From DASSHC01 sp035693105 (GTDB lineage Bacteria; Chloroflexota; Chloroflexia; Thermomicrobiales; Thermomicrobiaceae), in NCBI GenBank assembly GCA_035693105.1, contig DASSHC010000495.1, positions 1 through 26,876 on the forward strand: a stretch of DNA of 26,876 nucleotides, written 5' to 3'. Shown in pieces: positions 1 through 6,079 of the stretch (the first letter of the stretch is position 1; each line of letters opens with the position of its first letter). The position numbers were made by a program, and so were the translations under genes. The notes beneath the pieces are model-generated. The model worked only from the letters and a program-made list of their open reading frames with translations. It was not told where the DNA came from and did not search any database.

Positions 1-457
1 GAACCCAGCGCCAGCCGGGCGAGATCAGGCGGCCCTGTGGAAAGAGGAGCGGCAGGAAGGCGAAGAGGAGCGACCCGCCCGGGACCCACAGCCAGGACTG
101 GGGCCAGGCCAGCGCCCGCGCGAAGGGGAGCGACCCCGGCCTGGTGATCAGACCGTAGGAGGCATACTGCCCGCTGAACTCGAGGAGCGCGAAGCTGAAG
201 GCCGCGCCGGTGAAGAGCCAGCCCACCAGGTTGGCCGGACGGCGCCAGTTCAGCACGCCGCCGACCAGCGCCGCGCTCGCCACGAACGGGAGGTGCCCCA
301 TATCGGCGAGGGCCAACTGGTTCCGCGCCGCGAGCAGCAGGCTTCCCACGACCATGGCCAGGCTCAGCCCGGCGAGCGGCCAGGCGAGGGCGCTCAGGAT
401 GCTGAAGGGGCGTGCGTTGTCGGCGACCCCGTCGCGCCACGGGCCAGCCGCATCCAT
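1..457 (-). CDS. N-terminal part of a membrane sensor protein, probably a histidine kinase (cut by window edge)
   Basis: An open frame runs from an ATG at 457 to the window edge (152 codons seen). AGAGGA lies 7 nt before the ATG. Hydrophobic segments are visible at about residues 18-44, 56-69, 78-95 and 122-140. Between them are arginine-rich turns: WRRPANLVGWL at 71-81, then FPQGRL near 140, then SPGWRW. This order (paired helices, RRPxNxxGWL, an ...YxxYGLxTRPGSLP loop, WVPG..LL..LLFPxGRLxSxxWR) matches, from memory, the membrane N-terminus of many Actinobacteria/Chloroflexota sensor kinases. The catalytic part would lie beyond base 1, so the kinase assignment is inferred. A different membrane protein with the same sensor module is possible. 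A sigma70-like promoter lies about 170 bp upstream. Confidence 0.7.
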   Translation of the reverse strand, partial: MDAAGPWRDGVADNARPFSILSALAWPLAGLSLAMVVGSLLLAARNQLALADMGHLPFVASAALVGGVLNWRRPANLVGWLFTGAAFSFALLEFSGQYASYGLITRPGSLPFARALAWPQSWLWVPGGSLLFAFLPLLFPQGRLISPGWRWV

Positions 458-721
458 CGTTCGGTCCTCTCATCGCGCGGCGCGGGCATGGCATCCCCGC
501 CGGGCCGGATGTCACGCGGTCCCGCGGCGGGCCCGGGAAGCGTGCCGTGGCGCCCCAGCCCGCCAGCGACCGGCGCTCGCGAACGTGAGCGCCCGGACAC
601 GTCATTGCCGCTTCGACAGTTAATGATAGCGTGCGCGCCGGCACGCGCCAATTCAGGCGGTCCAGTTGGGTGAGCGCGCCGCGTTGTGCCTGAGCAGAGG
701 ACAGGAGGGATCCCCGACAGC
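458..721. other. Intergenic region with hairpins and a minus-strand promoter
   Basis: This stretch lies between the 3' end of the deaminase gene and the sensor gene, both on the minus strand. It would form the leader of the sensor mRNA. The clearest structure is a perfect 7-bp hairpin: GGCGCTC at 572-578, an 8-nt loop, and GAGCGCC at 587-593. GC-rich inverted segments at about 480-530 may also fold. I see no tRNA or other gene. Confidence 0.5.
623..651 (-). promoter_or_regulatory. Putative sigma70-type promoter for the sensor gene
   Basis: On the minus strand, TTGGCG (651-646) is followed by a 17-bp spacer and TATCAT (628-623). That is 4/6 and 5/6 to consensus at ideal spacing, in one of the few AT-rich spots of the gap. 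It would give a leader of roughly 160 nt before the ATG at 457. Prediction only. Confidence 0.4.
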
Positions 722-1237
722 TTACGGTAATCGCTGCGCCTGAAAGCGGCCGCTGTAGTGCGCGCTGCCGACGCACTCTTCAAGGATGATCTGGCAGATG
801 GCGGTGCCGGGGTGGATCGCCAGCGGCATCGGCCCGGCGTTGTTCATCTCCAGCACCTGGCTGGCGTCGACGATCCCCGGCTGCATGAAGTTGGCGGTGA
901 CATGCACCATCAGGCCGATGCGGGCGAAGCGGCTGCGCCCCTGGATCCAGCCGCAGATGTTGTCCGGCAGGGTGACGCGCTCGCGGGTCACGCCGTGGAT
1001 CGCCTGCCCCGGCAGCAGCAGGAAATAGTCCTCGACCTCGATGATCTCGCTGACCTCGCGGTGGTCCGCCTCGTCGGTGACGTGGAAGATATCGTGGATC
1101 GGCTTGAAGACGCGGAACTGGCGGTCGAGATGGAGGTCGATCGAGGCCGGGCCGACCGACTCCAGGTCGAAGGGGTCGACCACGATGCTCCCCTCGGCGA
1201 TCCGCTCCAGCAGCACCGGCCGGGTCAACACCCCCAT
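722..1237 (-). CDS. dcd: dCTP deaminase (Dcd/dUTPase superfamily)
   Basis: The product is 171 aa, close to the usual length for a dCTP deaminase. The enzyme converts dCTP to dUTP (or to dUMP in bifunctional forms) for thymidylate synthesis in the cytosol. The trimeric dUTPase-fold motifs are visible: PASIDLHL at 30-37, GRSRFARIGL at 100-109, and VLEMNNAGPMPLAIHPG at 128-144, with E130 in the place of the catalytic glutamate. The usual GRSS motif reads GRSR, and the PGxxG turn before the glutamate reads PGIVD, so this is a divergent member. The ATG at 1237 shares its A with the TAA stop of the upstream amidase (TAATG), so translation is probably coupled. The frame stays open upstream through the amidase gene, but that sequence does not look like protein of this family. 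Confidence 0.85.
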   Translation of the reverse strand: MGVLTRPVLLERIAEGSIVVDPFDLESVGPASIDLHLDRQFRVFKPIHDIFHVTDEADHREVSEIIEVEDYFLLLPGQAIHGVTRERVTLPDNICGWIQGRSRFARIGLMVHVTANFMQPGIVDASQVLEMNNAGPMPLAIHPGTAICQIILEECVGSAHYSGRFQAQRLP

Positions 1238-2535
1238 TATGAGTCCAGCTCCGGCAGCGGGATCAGCCCGAGCACGCTCTCGACCCAGCCGGCCAGGGCT
1301 AGCAGCGCGCTGTCCGCCCCGCGCCGGGCGACGAGCTGGCTGCCGATCGGCAGGCGGTCCGGACTGAGCGCGGTCGGCAGGCTGATGGCCGGGGTGCCGA
1401 GGAGCGACCAGGGCGCCTGGCAGGTGCGGTCGCCGGTGCTCTCGCGGCCTGGCGGCGTGTTGGAGGCGGTCGGCAGGAGCAGGGCGTCGAAGCCGGCCAG
1501 GAAGCGATCCATGACCGCGCCCAGGCGGCGCCGCAGCCGCCGCGCCTTGATGTCGTAAGCAGCCGGGATCAGCTGGCCGGCCTCGATCTCGGCCCGGATC
1601 CACGGGCCGTAGTCGTCGGGGTGCGCGTTCAGCGCCTCGGCGTGGACCGCCGCCACCTCGGCCGACATAATGACCGCGTGGACCGCCAACAGCAGATCGA
1701 GCTCGACCGGCAGCCGCACCGGCTCGACGCGGGCGCCGGCGTCGCGCAGCCGCCCCGCGGCCGCTTCCAGCTGTGCCGCCACCGCCGGCTGGGAACGCTC
1801 CAGGAAGTCGGTCACCAGCCCGATGCGCGGCGCGGCCGGTGCCGATTCGGGCACGCTCTCGGCCAGCGCGTGGTAGAGGAGGGCGGCGTCGACGCTGGTG
1901 CGCACGAGCAGCCCCAGGTGATCGAGCGACCAGGCGAGCGGCAGCACACCGGCGCGCGAGAACCAGTTGAAAGTCGGTTTGAAGCCAGTGACGCCATTGT
2001 AGGCCGCCGGGCGCAGCACCGAGCCGGCGGTCTGGGTGCCGAGGGCGGCGGGAGTCATGCGCGCCGCCACCGCCGCGCCGGAGCCGGCGCTGGAGCCGCC
2101 CGGGGTGTGCTCGCGGTTGAAGGGGTTGAAGGTCGGCGCCGGGTCGCCGTTGGCGAACTGGGTAGTGTGGGTCTTGCCCAGCGGGATCGCGCCGAGCGCG
2201 CGCAGCTGGGCCACGATAGCGGCGTCGCGCGCCGCGCGGCGCCCGGCATAGGGTGCGAAGCCGGCCTCCGTCGGCAGGCCGCGCACGTCGATGATGTCCT
2301 TGACGCCGAAAGGGATCCCCTGCAGCGGGCGGAGGTCGCCGCGTGCCGCCGCGGCATCGAGCGCGCGGGCCTCCGCCAGCGCGCCGGCCGGGTCGAGCGT
2401 CGCCCAGGCGGCGATGGCCGGCTCCAGCCGCGCGCTGCGATCGAGGAAAGACTCGACGACCTCGGCGGCGCGCAACTCGCCGGCGCGGCAGCCGGCCACG
2501 ATCTCGCCGGCGGTCAGCTCCCAGGGGGCGCTCAT
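1237..2535 (-). CDS. Amidase-signature family hydrolase
   Basis: The product is 432 aa, typical of the amidase-signature family (GatA, AtzF and biuret or aryl-amide hydrolases), which cleave amide bonds with a Lys-cisSer-Ser triad. All three positions are present: K79 in GIPFGVKD, S148 in the glycine/serine loop HTPGGSSAGSG, and S172 in TAGSVLRPAAYNGVTGFKPT. There is no signal peptide, so the enzyme is probably cytosolic. The ATG at 2535 overlaps the stop of the small upstream gene (ATGA), and the amidase stop overlaps the deaminase start. The three form one coupled operon. The small AtzG/GatC-like partner suggests a stand-alone catabolic amidase and not the tRNA amidotransferase, since no GatB is seen. 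The substrate cannot be told from sequence. Confidence 0.85.
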   Translation of the reverse strand: MSAPWELTAGEIVAGCRAGELRAAEVVESFLDRSARLEPAIAAWATLDPAGALAEARALDAAAARGDLRPLQGIPFGVKDIIDVRGLPTEAGFAPYAGRRAARDAAIVAQLRALGAIPLGKTHTTQFANGDPAPTFNPFNREHTPGGSSAGSGAAVAARMTPAALGTQTAGSVLRPAAYNGVTGFKPTFNWFSRAGVLPLAWSLDHLGLLVRTSVDAALLYHALAESVPESAPAAPRIGLVTDFLERSQPAVAAQLEAAAGRLRDAGARVEPVRLPVELDLLLAVHAVIMSAEVAAVHAEALNAHPDDYGPWIRAEIEAGQLIPAAYDIKARRLRRRLGAVMDRFLAGFDALLLPTASNTPPGRESTGDRTCQAPWSLLGTPAISLPTALSPDRLPIGSQLVARRGADSALLALAGWVESVLGLIPLPELDS

Positions 2536-2726
2536 GCCGGCGACTCCTGCGGCGGCTGGCCGCTCTGGTCGGGCGCCTCGTCCGTCGGCCCCAGCGGCCC
2601 GGCCGCCACGCGCGCCAGCCAGCCGGCCAGTTGGTTCAGCCGGCCGTCCAACCGTGCCGAGCGCGCCGTGCCGTAGGCCGCGTCGGCCTCCCGCCGCAGC
2701 ACCTGCTCGATCGCCTCGGCCGTCAT
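2532..2726 (-). CDS. Small GatC/AtzG-like protein (DUF4089-type, tentative)
   Basis: The product is 64 aa from the ATG at 2726. It has an amphipathic helix (about residues 2-18), a second helix (about 27-42), then a short loop GPLGPTDEAPD and a polar Pro/Gln-rich tail. This plan of two helices followed by a P-L-x(4)-E-x-P strap resembles GatC and the AtzG/DUF4089 proteins that wrap and stabilise an amidase partner. The stop overlaps the amidase start by ATGA, which fits an obligate partner. A longer reading from TTG at 2810 (92 aa) is open. Its extra residues do not look conserved, and TTGACG there may instead be a -35 hexamer. The family assignment is by resemblance and position only. Confidence 0.5.
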   Translation of the reverse strand: MTAEAIEQVLRREADAAYGTARSARLDGRLNQLAGWLARVAAGPLGPTDEAPDQSGQPPQESPA

Positions 2727-2934
2727 GCGCTCATCCAGCCGCACGCCGCGCTCCCTCGCTTTCAGGCTGTCCCACGCGCACAGGATGCGCGACGGCGGGA
2801 AGATCGTCAAGCGCGTTCGTGTTAGAGTGGGCGAAGGGTCGCCTGGCAGCGCTCTTGCAGGTCTGCCAGCGGATGTCGATGCCTCGCCGCGGCGCGGGGT
2901 GTGGGATCAGGTACACGCTGAGAGAGGATCGCTC
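2727..2934. other. Divergent intergenic region
   Basis: This 208-bp gap separates the minus-strand amidase operon from the plus-strand CDGSH gene and should hold promoters for both. A TTGACG hexamer on the minus strand (2810-2805) is 5/6 to a -35 site, but the matching -10 is poor. TAGAGT at 2823-2828 on the plus strand is a weak -10. I do not call either promoter firmly. Confidence 0.35.
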
Positions 2935-3192
2935 GTGGCAGCAGAGGGTGAGATTCGCATTACGGCGACGCGCAACGGCCCGTATCAGATCACCGGGCCG
3001 ATCAAGATTTTCGACCACCAGGGGAACGAGATCGCGGTCGAAGGTGACGAGGTCTTCCTCTGCCGCTGCGGCCACTCCAACAGCAAGCCGTTCTGCGACG
3101 GCACCCACCGCAAGGTTGGCTTTCGCGGCCCGATCGGCGAGGAAGTGCGCCGCAAGGGCGAGGAAGCGGTGGAGGGCCAGCCGCTGCCGTAG
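2935..3192 (+). CDS. CDGSH-type [2Fe-2S] iron-sulfur protein
   Basis: The product is 85 aa. The start is GTG at 2935, placed 6 nt after AGAGAGGA. The motif CRCGHSNSKPFCDGTH at residues 43-58 fits the CDGSH signature C-x-C-x2-(S/T)-x3-P-x-C-D-G-(S/T)-H, which binds a labile [2Fe-2S] cluster with three Cys (43, 45, 54) and one His (58). The upstream GPYxITGPIKIFDxxGNEI segment is the usual N-terminal beta part of bacterial CDGSH proteins. There is no membrane anchor, unlike mitoNEET, so it is a soluble redox or cluster-transfer protein. It precedes a Rieske ferredoxin and its reductase on the same strand, but a 400-bp gap with a repeat element separates them. Co-transcription is therefore uncertain. 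The frame is open 210 bp further upstream without a better start. Confidence 0.9.
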   Translation: MAAEGEIRITATRNGPYQITGPIKIFDHQGNEIAVEGDEVFLCRCGHSNSKPFCDGTHRKVGFRGPIGEEVRRKGEEAVEGQPLP

Positions 3193-3267
3193 GAGCGACG
3201 TAGGGTGAGAGACGGGGGCCGTGCCGGGGGTCGCGCGGTGTGGACCTGGGCTGTCCCTGCCTGTCGT

Positions 3268-3495
3268 CGCGCTGGGCTAACGCCGCAGCGCTAACCATGA
3301 CGAAGCCTGTTGAAACAGGCTGAGTCTTGCCAATTCGTCAGGCTCGTGCAGGCGGTGAGAATCAGTGCCGGGCGTCTTCGAAGCGAGCGTGGTTGTGGCT
3401 AACGGTAGCTGACCTCCGTGGAACACAACCGAACCAAAGCCCAGCCCCTTTAGTGGGCTTCGTAGAGTTTAGCGCTGCGGCTTTAGCCCAGCGCG
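3268..3495. repeat. MITE-like element with 29-bp terminal inverted repeats
   Basis: A 228-bp non-coding element lies between the CDGSH and Rieske genes. Its ends, 3268-3296 and 3467-3495, are inverted copies matching at 27 of 29 positions. Just inside each end is a hairpin. The left one is AGCCTGTT (3304-3311) with AACAGGCT (3314-3321). The right one is AAGCCC (3437-3442) with GGGCTT (3455-3460). The two hairpin segments are also related in inverted orientation (CGAAGCC...GGCTG on both). It has no coding capacity. This suggests a small non-autonomous mobile element or REP/BIME-like doublet. I see no clear target-site duplication. Confidence 0.75.
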
Positions 3496-3597
3496 TCCGG
3501 CAGCACGGTGGCACCAGGGAACGTGGCGGGCCACTCCAAACCCGCGTGCGGCGGAGCAGACGAGATGAGGGGTCAGGAGTAGCAATGGAGCGTGTCG

Positions 3598-3939
3598 ATG
3601 AGCGTGCCTGAGGGCTACGTCGCGGTGATGGCGGCCGATGAGGTCGAGGAGGAGCTGATCTATCCCTTCGTGGTCGACGAGGAGGATCGCGTGCTGACAC
3701 GGGTGGAGGGCGAGATCTACGCGCTGGAAGGGATCTGCACCCACGAGTACGCCGAGCTCTCCGACGGCGAGGTCGAGGACGGCACGCTCTGGTGCCCGCT
3801 CCACGGCTCCGGCTTCGATGTCCAGAGCGGCAAAGTGACCAATCTGCCGGCGACCGTGCCGCTCAAGACCTACGATGTCCAGGTCATCGACGGCACGATC
3901 TACGTGGCGCGCGAGCCCAAAAGCGGGCCGGAGGAGTAG
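3598..3939 (+). CDS. Rieske-type [2Fe-2S] ferredoxin
   Basis: The product is 113 aa from ATG at 3598, with GGAG 7 nt upstream. An in-frame GTG at 3592 is an alternative. The Rieske motif is complete: CTH near residues 45-47, a 17-residue loop, then CPLHGSGFDVQSG. This gives the two Cys and two His that hold the cluster, and the length is that of BphA3/HcaC/NirD-like small ferredoxins. It probably carries electrons from the FAD reductase encoded 12 nt downstream to an oxygenase or other acceptor. No oxygenase gene is visible nearby, so the acceptor is unknown. There is no signal peptide or membrane segment. Confidence 0.9.
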   Translation: MSVPEGYVAVMAADEVEEELIYPFVVDEEDRVLTRVEGEIYALEGICTHEYAELSDGEVEDGTLWCPLHGSGFDVQSGKVTNLPATVPLKTYDVQVIDGTIYVAREPKSGPEE

Positions 3940-3951
3940 AGGGGAGCAGGC

Positions 3952-5193
3952 GTGGCTGGAGGGCCGCAGACCTTCGTCATCCTGGGCGCCGGGCTGGCCG
4001 GCTACAGCGCGGCCAGCACGCTGCGCCTGAAGGGCTTCGACGGCCGCATCGTGCTGATCGGCGGTGAGCCGGTGCCCCCCTACGAGCGCCCGCCGCTCTC
4101 CAAAGCCTTCCTGCAGGGGAAGAAGGCGTCGAACGAGTTGGTCTTCCAGCCCGCCCGTCACTTTGAAGAGGAGATGCAGGTCGATCTCCGCCTCAACCGG
4201 CTGGCCGTGGCGCTCGATCTCCCCGCCCGCCGCCTCAGCCTCGACGACGGTGGCACGCTGGAGTACGAAAAGCTGCTCATCGCCACCGGCGCCAGCCCGA
4301 TCCGCCTGCGTGGGGAGGGCTTCGATCTGCCGGGCGTGCGCTACCTGCGCACGCTGGCCGACGCCGAGTCGCTGATGGCGATCCTGGATGCGCGCCGGCG
4401 CGTGGTGGTGATCGGCGCCGGCTTCATCGGCTCTGAGGTGGCCGCCAGCCTGCGCGTGCTGGGCCACGAGGTGACGCTGGTCGACCTGCAGCCGGCCCCC
4501 CTGGCCGGTCCGCTCGGCGAGCGGCTGGGGGCGATCTACGCCGAGATCCACCGCCGCCACGGCGTCACGCTGCACATGGGCGACCGCGTCACGGCGCTGC
4601 ACGGCGACAAGCATGTCGAAGCCGCGGAGCTGGCCGGCGGTGAGCGCATCACCTGCGACCTGGTGGTGGTCGGCGTCGGCGTGCGCCCGGCGGTCGAGCT
4701 CTTCGCCGAGAGCGGGCTGACGATCGACAACGGTATCGTCTGCGACGAGCTCTGCCAGAGCAGCGACCCGAACGTCTACGCCGCCGGCGACGTGGCCAAC
4801 TGGTGGCACGCCGGTCTGCAGCGCCGGCTGCGGGTGGAGCACTACGACAACGCCGCGCTGCAGGGCGCGGCCGCCGCCAGCGCCATGCTCGGCCAGGGCG
4901 AGCCGTACAGCCCGCTCCCCTACTTCTGGTCCGATCAGTACGACACCAACCTGCAGTACGTCGGCTACCCGATCCCCTGGGATGACCTGGTGCTGCGCGG
5001 CGACGCCAACGCGCCGTCGCTGACCGCCTTCTACCTCAAGGACGGCGCCGTGGTCGCCGCCGCCACCATCAACCGCCCGCGCGAGCTGCGCTCGGTGCGC
5101 CGCATCGTGGAAGCGGGCGCCCGCCTCGACCCGGCGGTGCTGGCCGACGAGCAGACCGACCTCCGCGCCCTCTCGCGCAGCCTGCCCTCCTGA
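3952..5193 (+). CDS. FAD-dependent ferredoxin reductase (BphA4/HcaD type)
   Basis: The product is 413 aa from GTG at 3952, with GGAG 5 nt upstream. The FAD-binding Rossmann motif GAGLAG is at 12-17, followed by PYERPPLSK (43-51), an isoalloxazine-contact segment of oxygenase-coupled reductases. The NAD(P)H-binding Rossmann motif VVVIGAGFIGSEVA is at 151-164. The second FAD motif VYAAGDVA is at 275-282, and PYFWSDQYDTNLQYVG at 323-338 is the hallmark of the C-terminal domain. The enzyme should move electrons from NADH to the Rieske ferredoxin just upstream. The tight spacing (12 nt) supports one transcript. There is no disulfide CxxxxC motif, so it is not a glutathione-reductase-type enzyme. 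Confidence 0.92.
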   Translation: MAGGPQTFVILGAGLAGYSAASTLRLKGFDGRIVLIGGEPVPPYERPPLSKAFLQGKKASNELVFQPARHFEEEMQVDLRLNRLAVALDLPARRLSLDDGGTLEYEKLLIATGASPIRLRGEGFDLPGVRYLRTLADAESLMAILDARRRVVVIGAGFIGSEVAASLRVLGHEVTLVDLQPAPLAGPLGERLGAIYAEIHRRHGVTLHMGDRVTALHGDKHVEAAELAGGERITCDLVVVGVGVRPAVELFAESGLTIDNGIVCDELCQSSDPNVYAAGDVANWWHAGLQRRLRVEHYDNAALQGAAAASAMLGQGEPYSPLPYFWSDQYDTNLQYVGYPIPWDDLVLRGDANAPSLTAFYLKDGAVVAAATINRPRELRSVRRIVEAGARLDPAVLADEQTDLRALSRSLPS

Positions 5194-5222
5194 GCCGATA
5201 GGAGCGCGCTCCCTCCTCACCC

Positions 5223-5251
5223 TTGCCCCGCTCCTGTCCGTGCGGTAGGAT
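5223..5251 (+). promoter_or_regulatory. Putative sigma70-type promoter of the vapBC-like operon
   Basis: TTGCCC (5223-5228) and TAGGAT (5246-5251) are separated by exactly 17 bp and match consensus at 4/6 each. They lie about 30-40 bp before the antitoxin start, a leader length common for toxin-antitoxin operons. Prediction only. Confidence 0.4.
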
Positions 5252-5289
5252 CAGGGAAGGTTCGTACTACTCACCGAGGGATGCAGGAC

Positions 5290-5556
5290 ATGAAGGAGCA
5301 TCTGAGCGTTATCACCCGCAAGGGGCAGGTCACGATCCCGGCGGAGATCCGCCGAGCGCTTGATCTCAAGGAAGGCGATACAGTCGCTTGGGTGCAGCAG
5401 GGCGATGAGGTTCGCATCACTCCGGCTCGCTTCACGCTTGAGTCCGCCTTCGGCTCGGTTGCGCCCAGTCGGCAGCCGGAAGACTTCGAGGCACTGACGG
5501 AGGCGGCCAAGGAAGCCAAAGCCCGCGCCACCGCCGACGAGATCTGCCAGGCGTGA
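5290..5556 (+). CDS. vapB: AbrB/VapB-family antitoxin
   Basis: The product is 88 aa from ATG at 5290, with GAGGG 9 nt upstream. ATG at 5281 is also in frame but sits directly on the GAGGG. The N-terminus (LSVITRKGQVTIPAEIRRAL) is a textbook SpoVT/AbrB swapped-hairpin DNA-binding domain, followed by LKEGDTVAW. The C-terminal half, from about residue 45, is charged and Ala/Lys/Glu-rich, as expected for a tail that wraps the toxin. Its stop overlaps the PIN toxin start by GTGA, the usual antitoxin-first order. It should neutralise the toxin and repress its own promoter. Confidence 0.88.
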   Translation: MKEHLSVITRKGQVTIPAEIRRALDLKEGDTVAWVQQGDEVRITPARFTLESAFGSVAPSRQPEDFEALTEAAKEAKARATADEICQA

Positions 5557-5957
5557 AGTGGCTGGATACCAACATCATCCTCCGCTACCTGACCGGCGAT
5601 GATCCGGTCAAGGCGCGAGCCTGCCTGACCCTCTTTCAGCGCGTACGCCAGGGCGACGAGGAACTGACAACCTCGGATGTGATCGTCGCCGAGGTTACCT
5701 ATGTGCTGACCTCCCAATACCAGCTCGATCACGCCGAGATCGCGGCGAGGTTGCTTCCGCTACTGGTCCTACCGGGACTCAAGCTCCACCGGAAACGCGT
5801 CGTACTGCGGGCATTGGAGATCTACGCGCAGTACCGGCGACTCGATTTCGAGGATGCGTTGAGCGCGGCCCAGATGGAGCATCTGGGCGTGCGCGAGATC
5901 CTCAGCTATGACACTGATTTCGACCGCGTACCGGGCCTGATCCGCCAGGAGCCCTGA
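5553..5957 (+). CDS. vapC: VapC-type PIN-domain ribonuclease toxin
   Basis: The product is 134 aa from GTG at 5553, overlapping the antitoxin stop. The PIN-domain acidic residues are present: D5 in KWLDTNIILRYL, E47 in VIVAEVTYVL, D98/D101 in LDFEDALSAAQ, and D120/D122 in LSYDTDFDRV. These coordinate divalent metal for single-strand RNA cleavage, typically of tRNA or rRNA. Together with the AbrB-type partner this forms a complete type II toxin-antitoxin module with no sign of decay. It lies 122 bp upstream of the TIR genes on the same strand. The gap holds a hairpin (GCGCTG...CAGCGC, about 6014-6030) with no T-run, so readthrough cannot be excluded. Confidence 0.9.
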   Translation: MKWLDTNIILRYLTGDDPVKARACLTLFQRVRQGDEELTTSDVIVAEVTYVLTSQYQLDHAEIAARLLPLLVLPGLKLHRKRVVLRALEIYAQYRRLDFEDALSAAQMEHLGVREILSYDTDFDRVPGLIRQEP

Positions 5958-6079
5958 CCCGTTAGCCCCTGTCAGATTCACTGACCACGTACAACCTCCT
6001 TCGCGAGCCTTGCGGCGCTGACCAGCAGCGCGTAGGCTAACCGCAACTCCATTGGTTCGCTGGATAGGTGAGGGCGGCC

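Noticed and set aside
2727..2810. Longer version of the small GatC-like protein starting at TTG 2810
   Set aside because: The extra residues do not resemble the two-helix family, and the TTGACG there looks more like part of a promoter. It cannot be fully excluded.
3469..5220. Long open frame on the minus strand (583 codons), rich in His, Ala, Arg and Gly
   Set aside because: It is antisense to the Rieske ferredoxin and reductase genes. The composition is what the complement of GC-rich codons gives, and no domain is visible.
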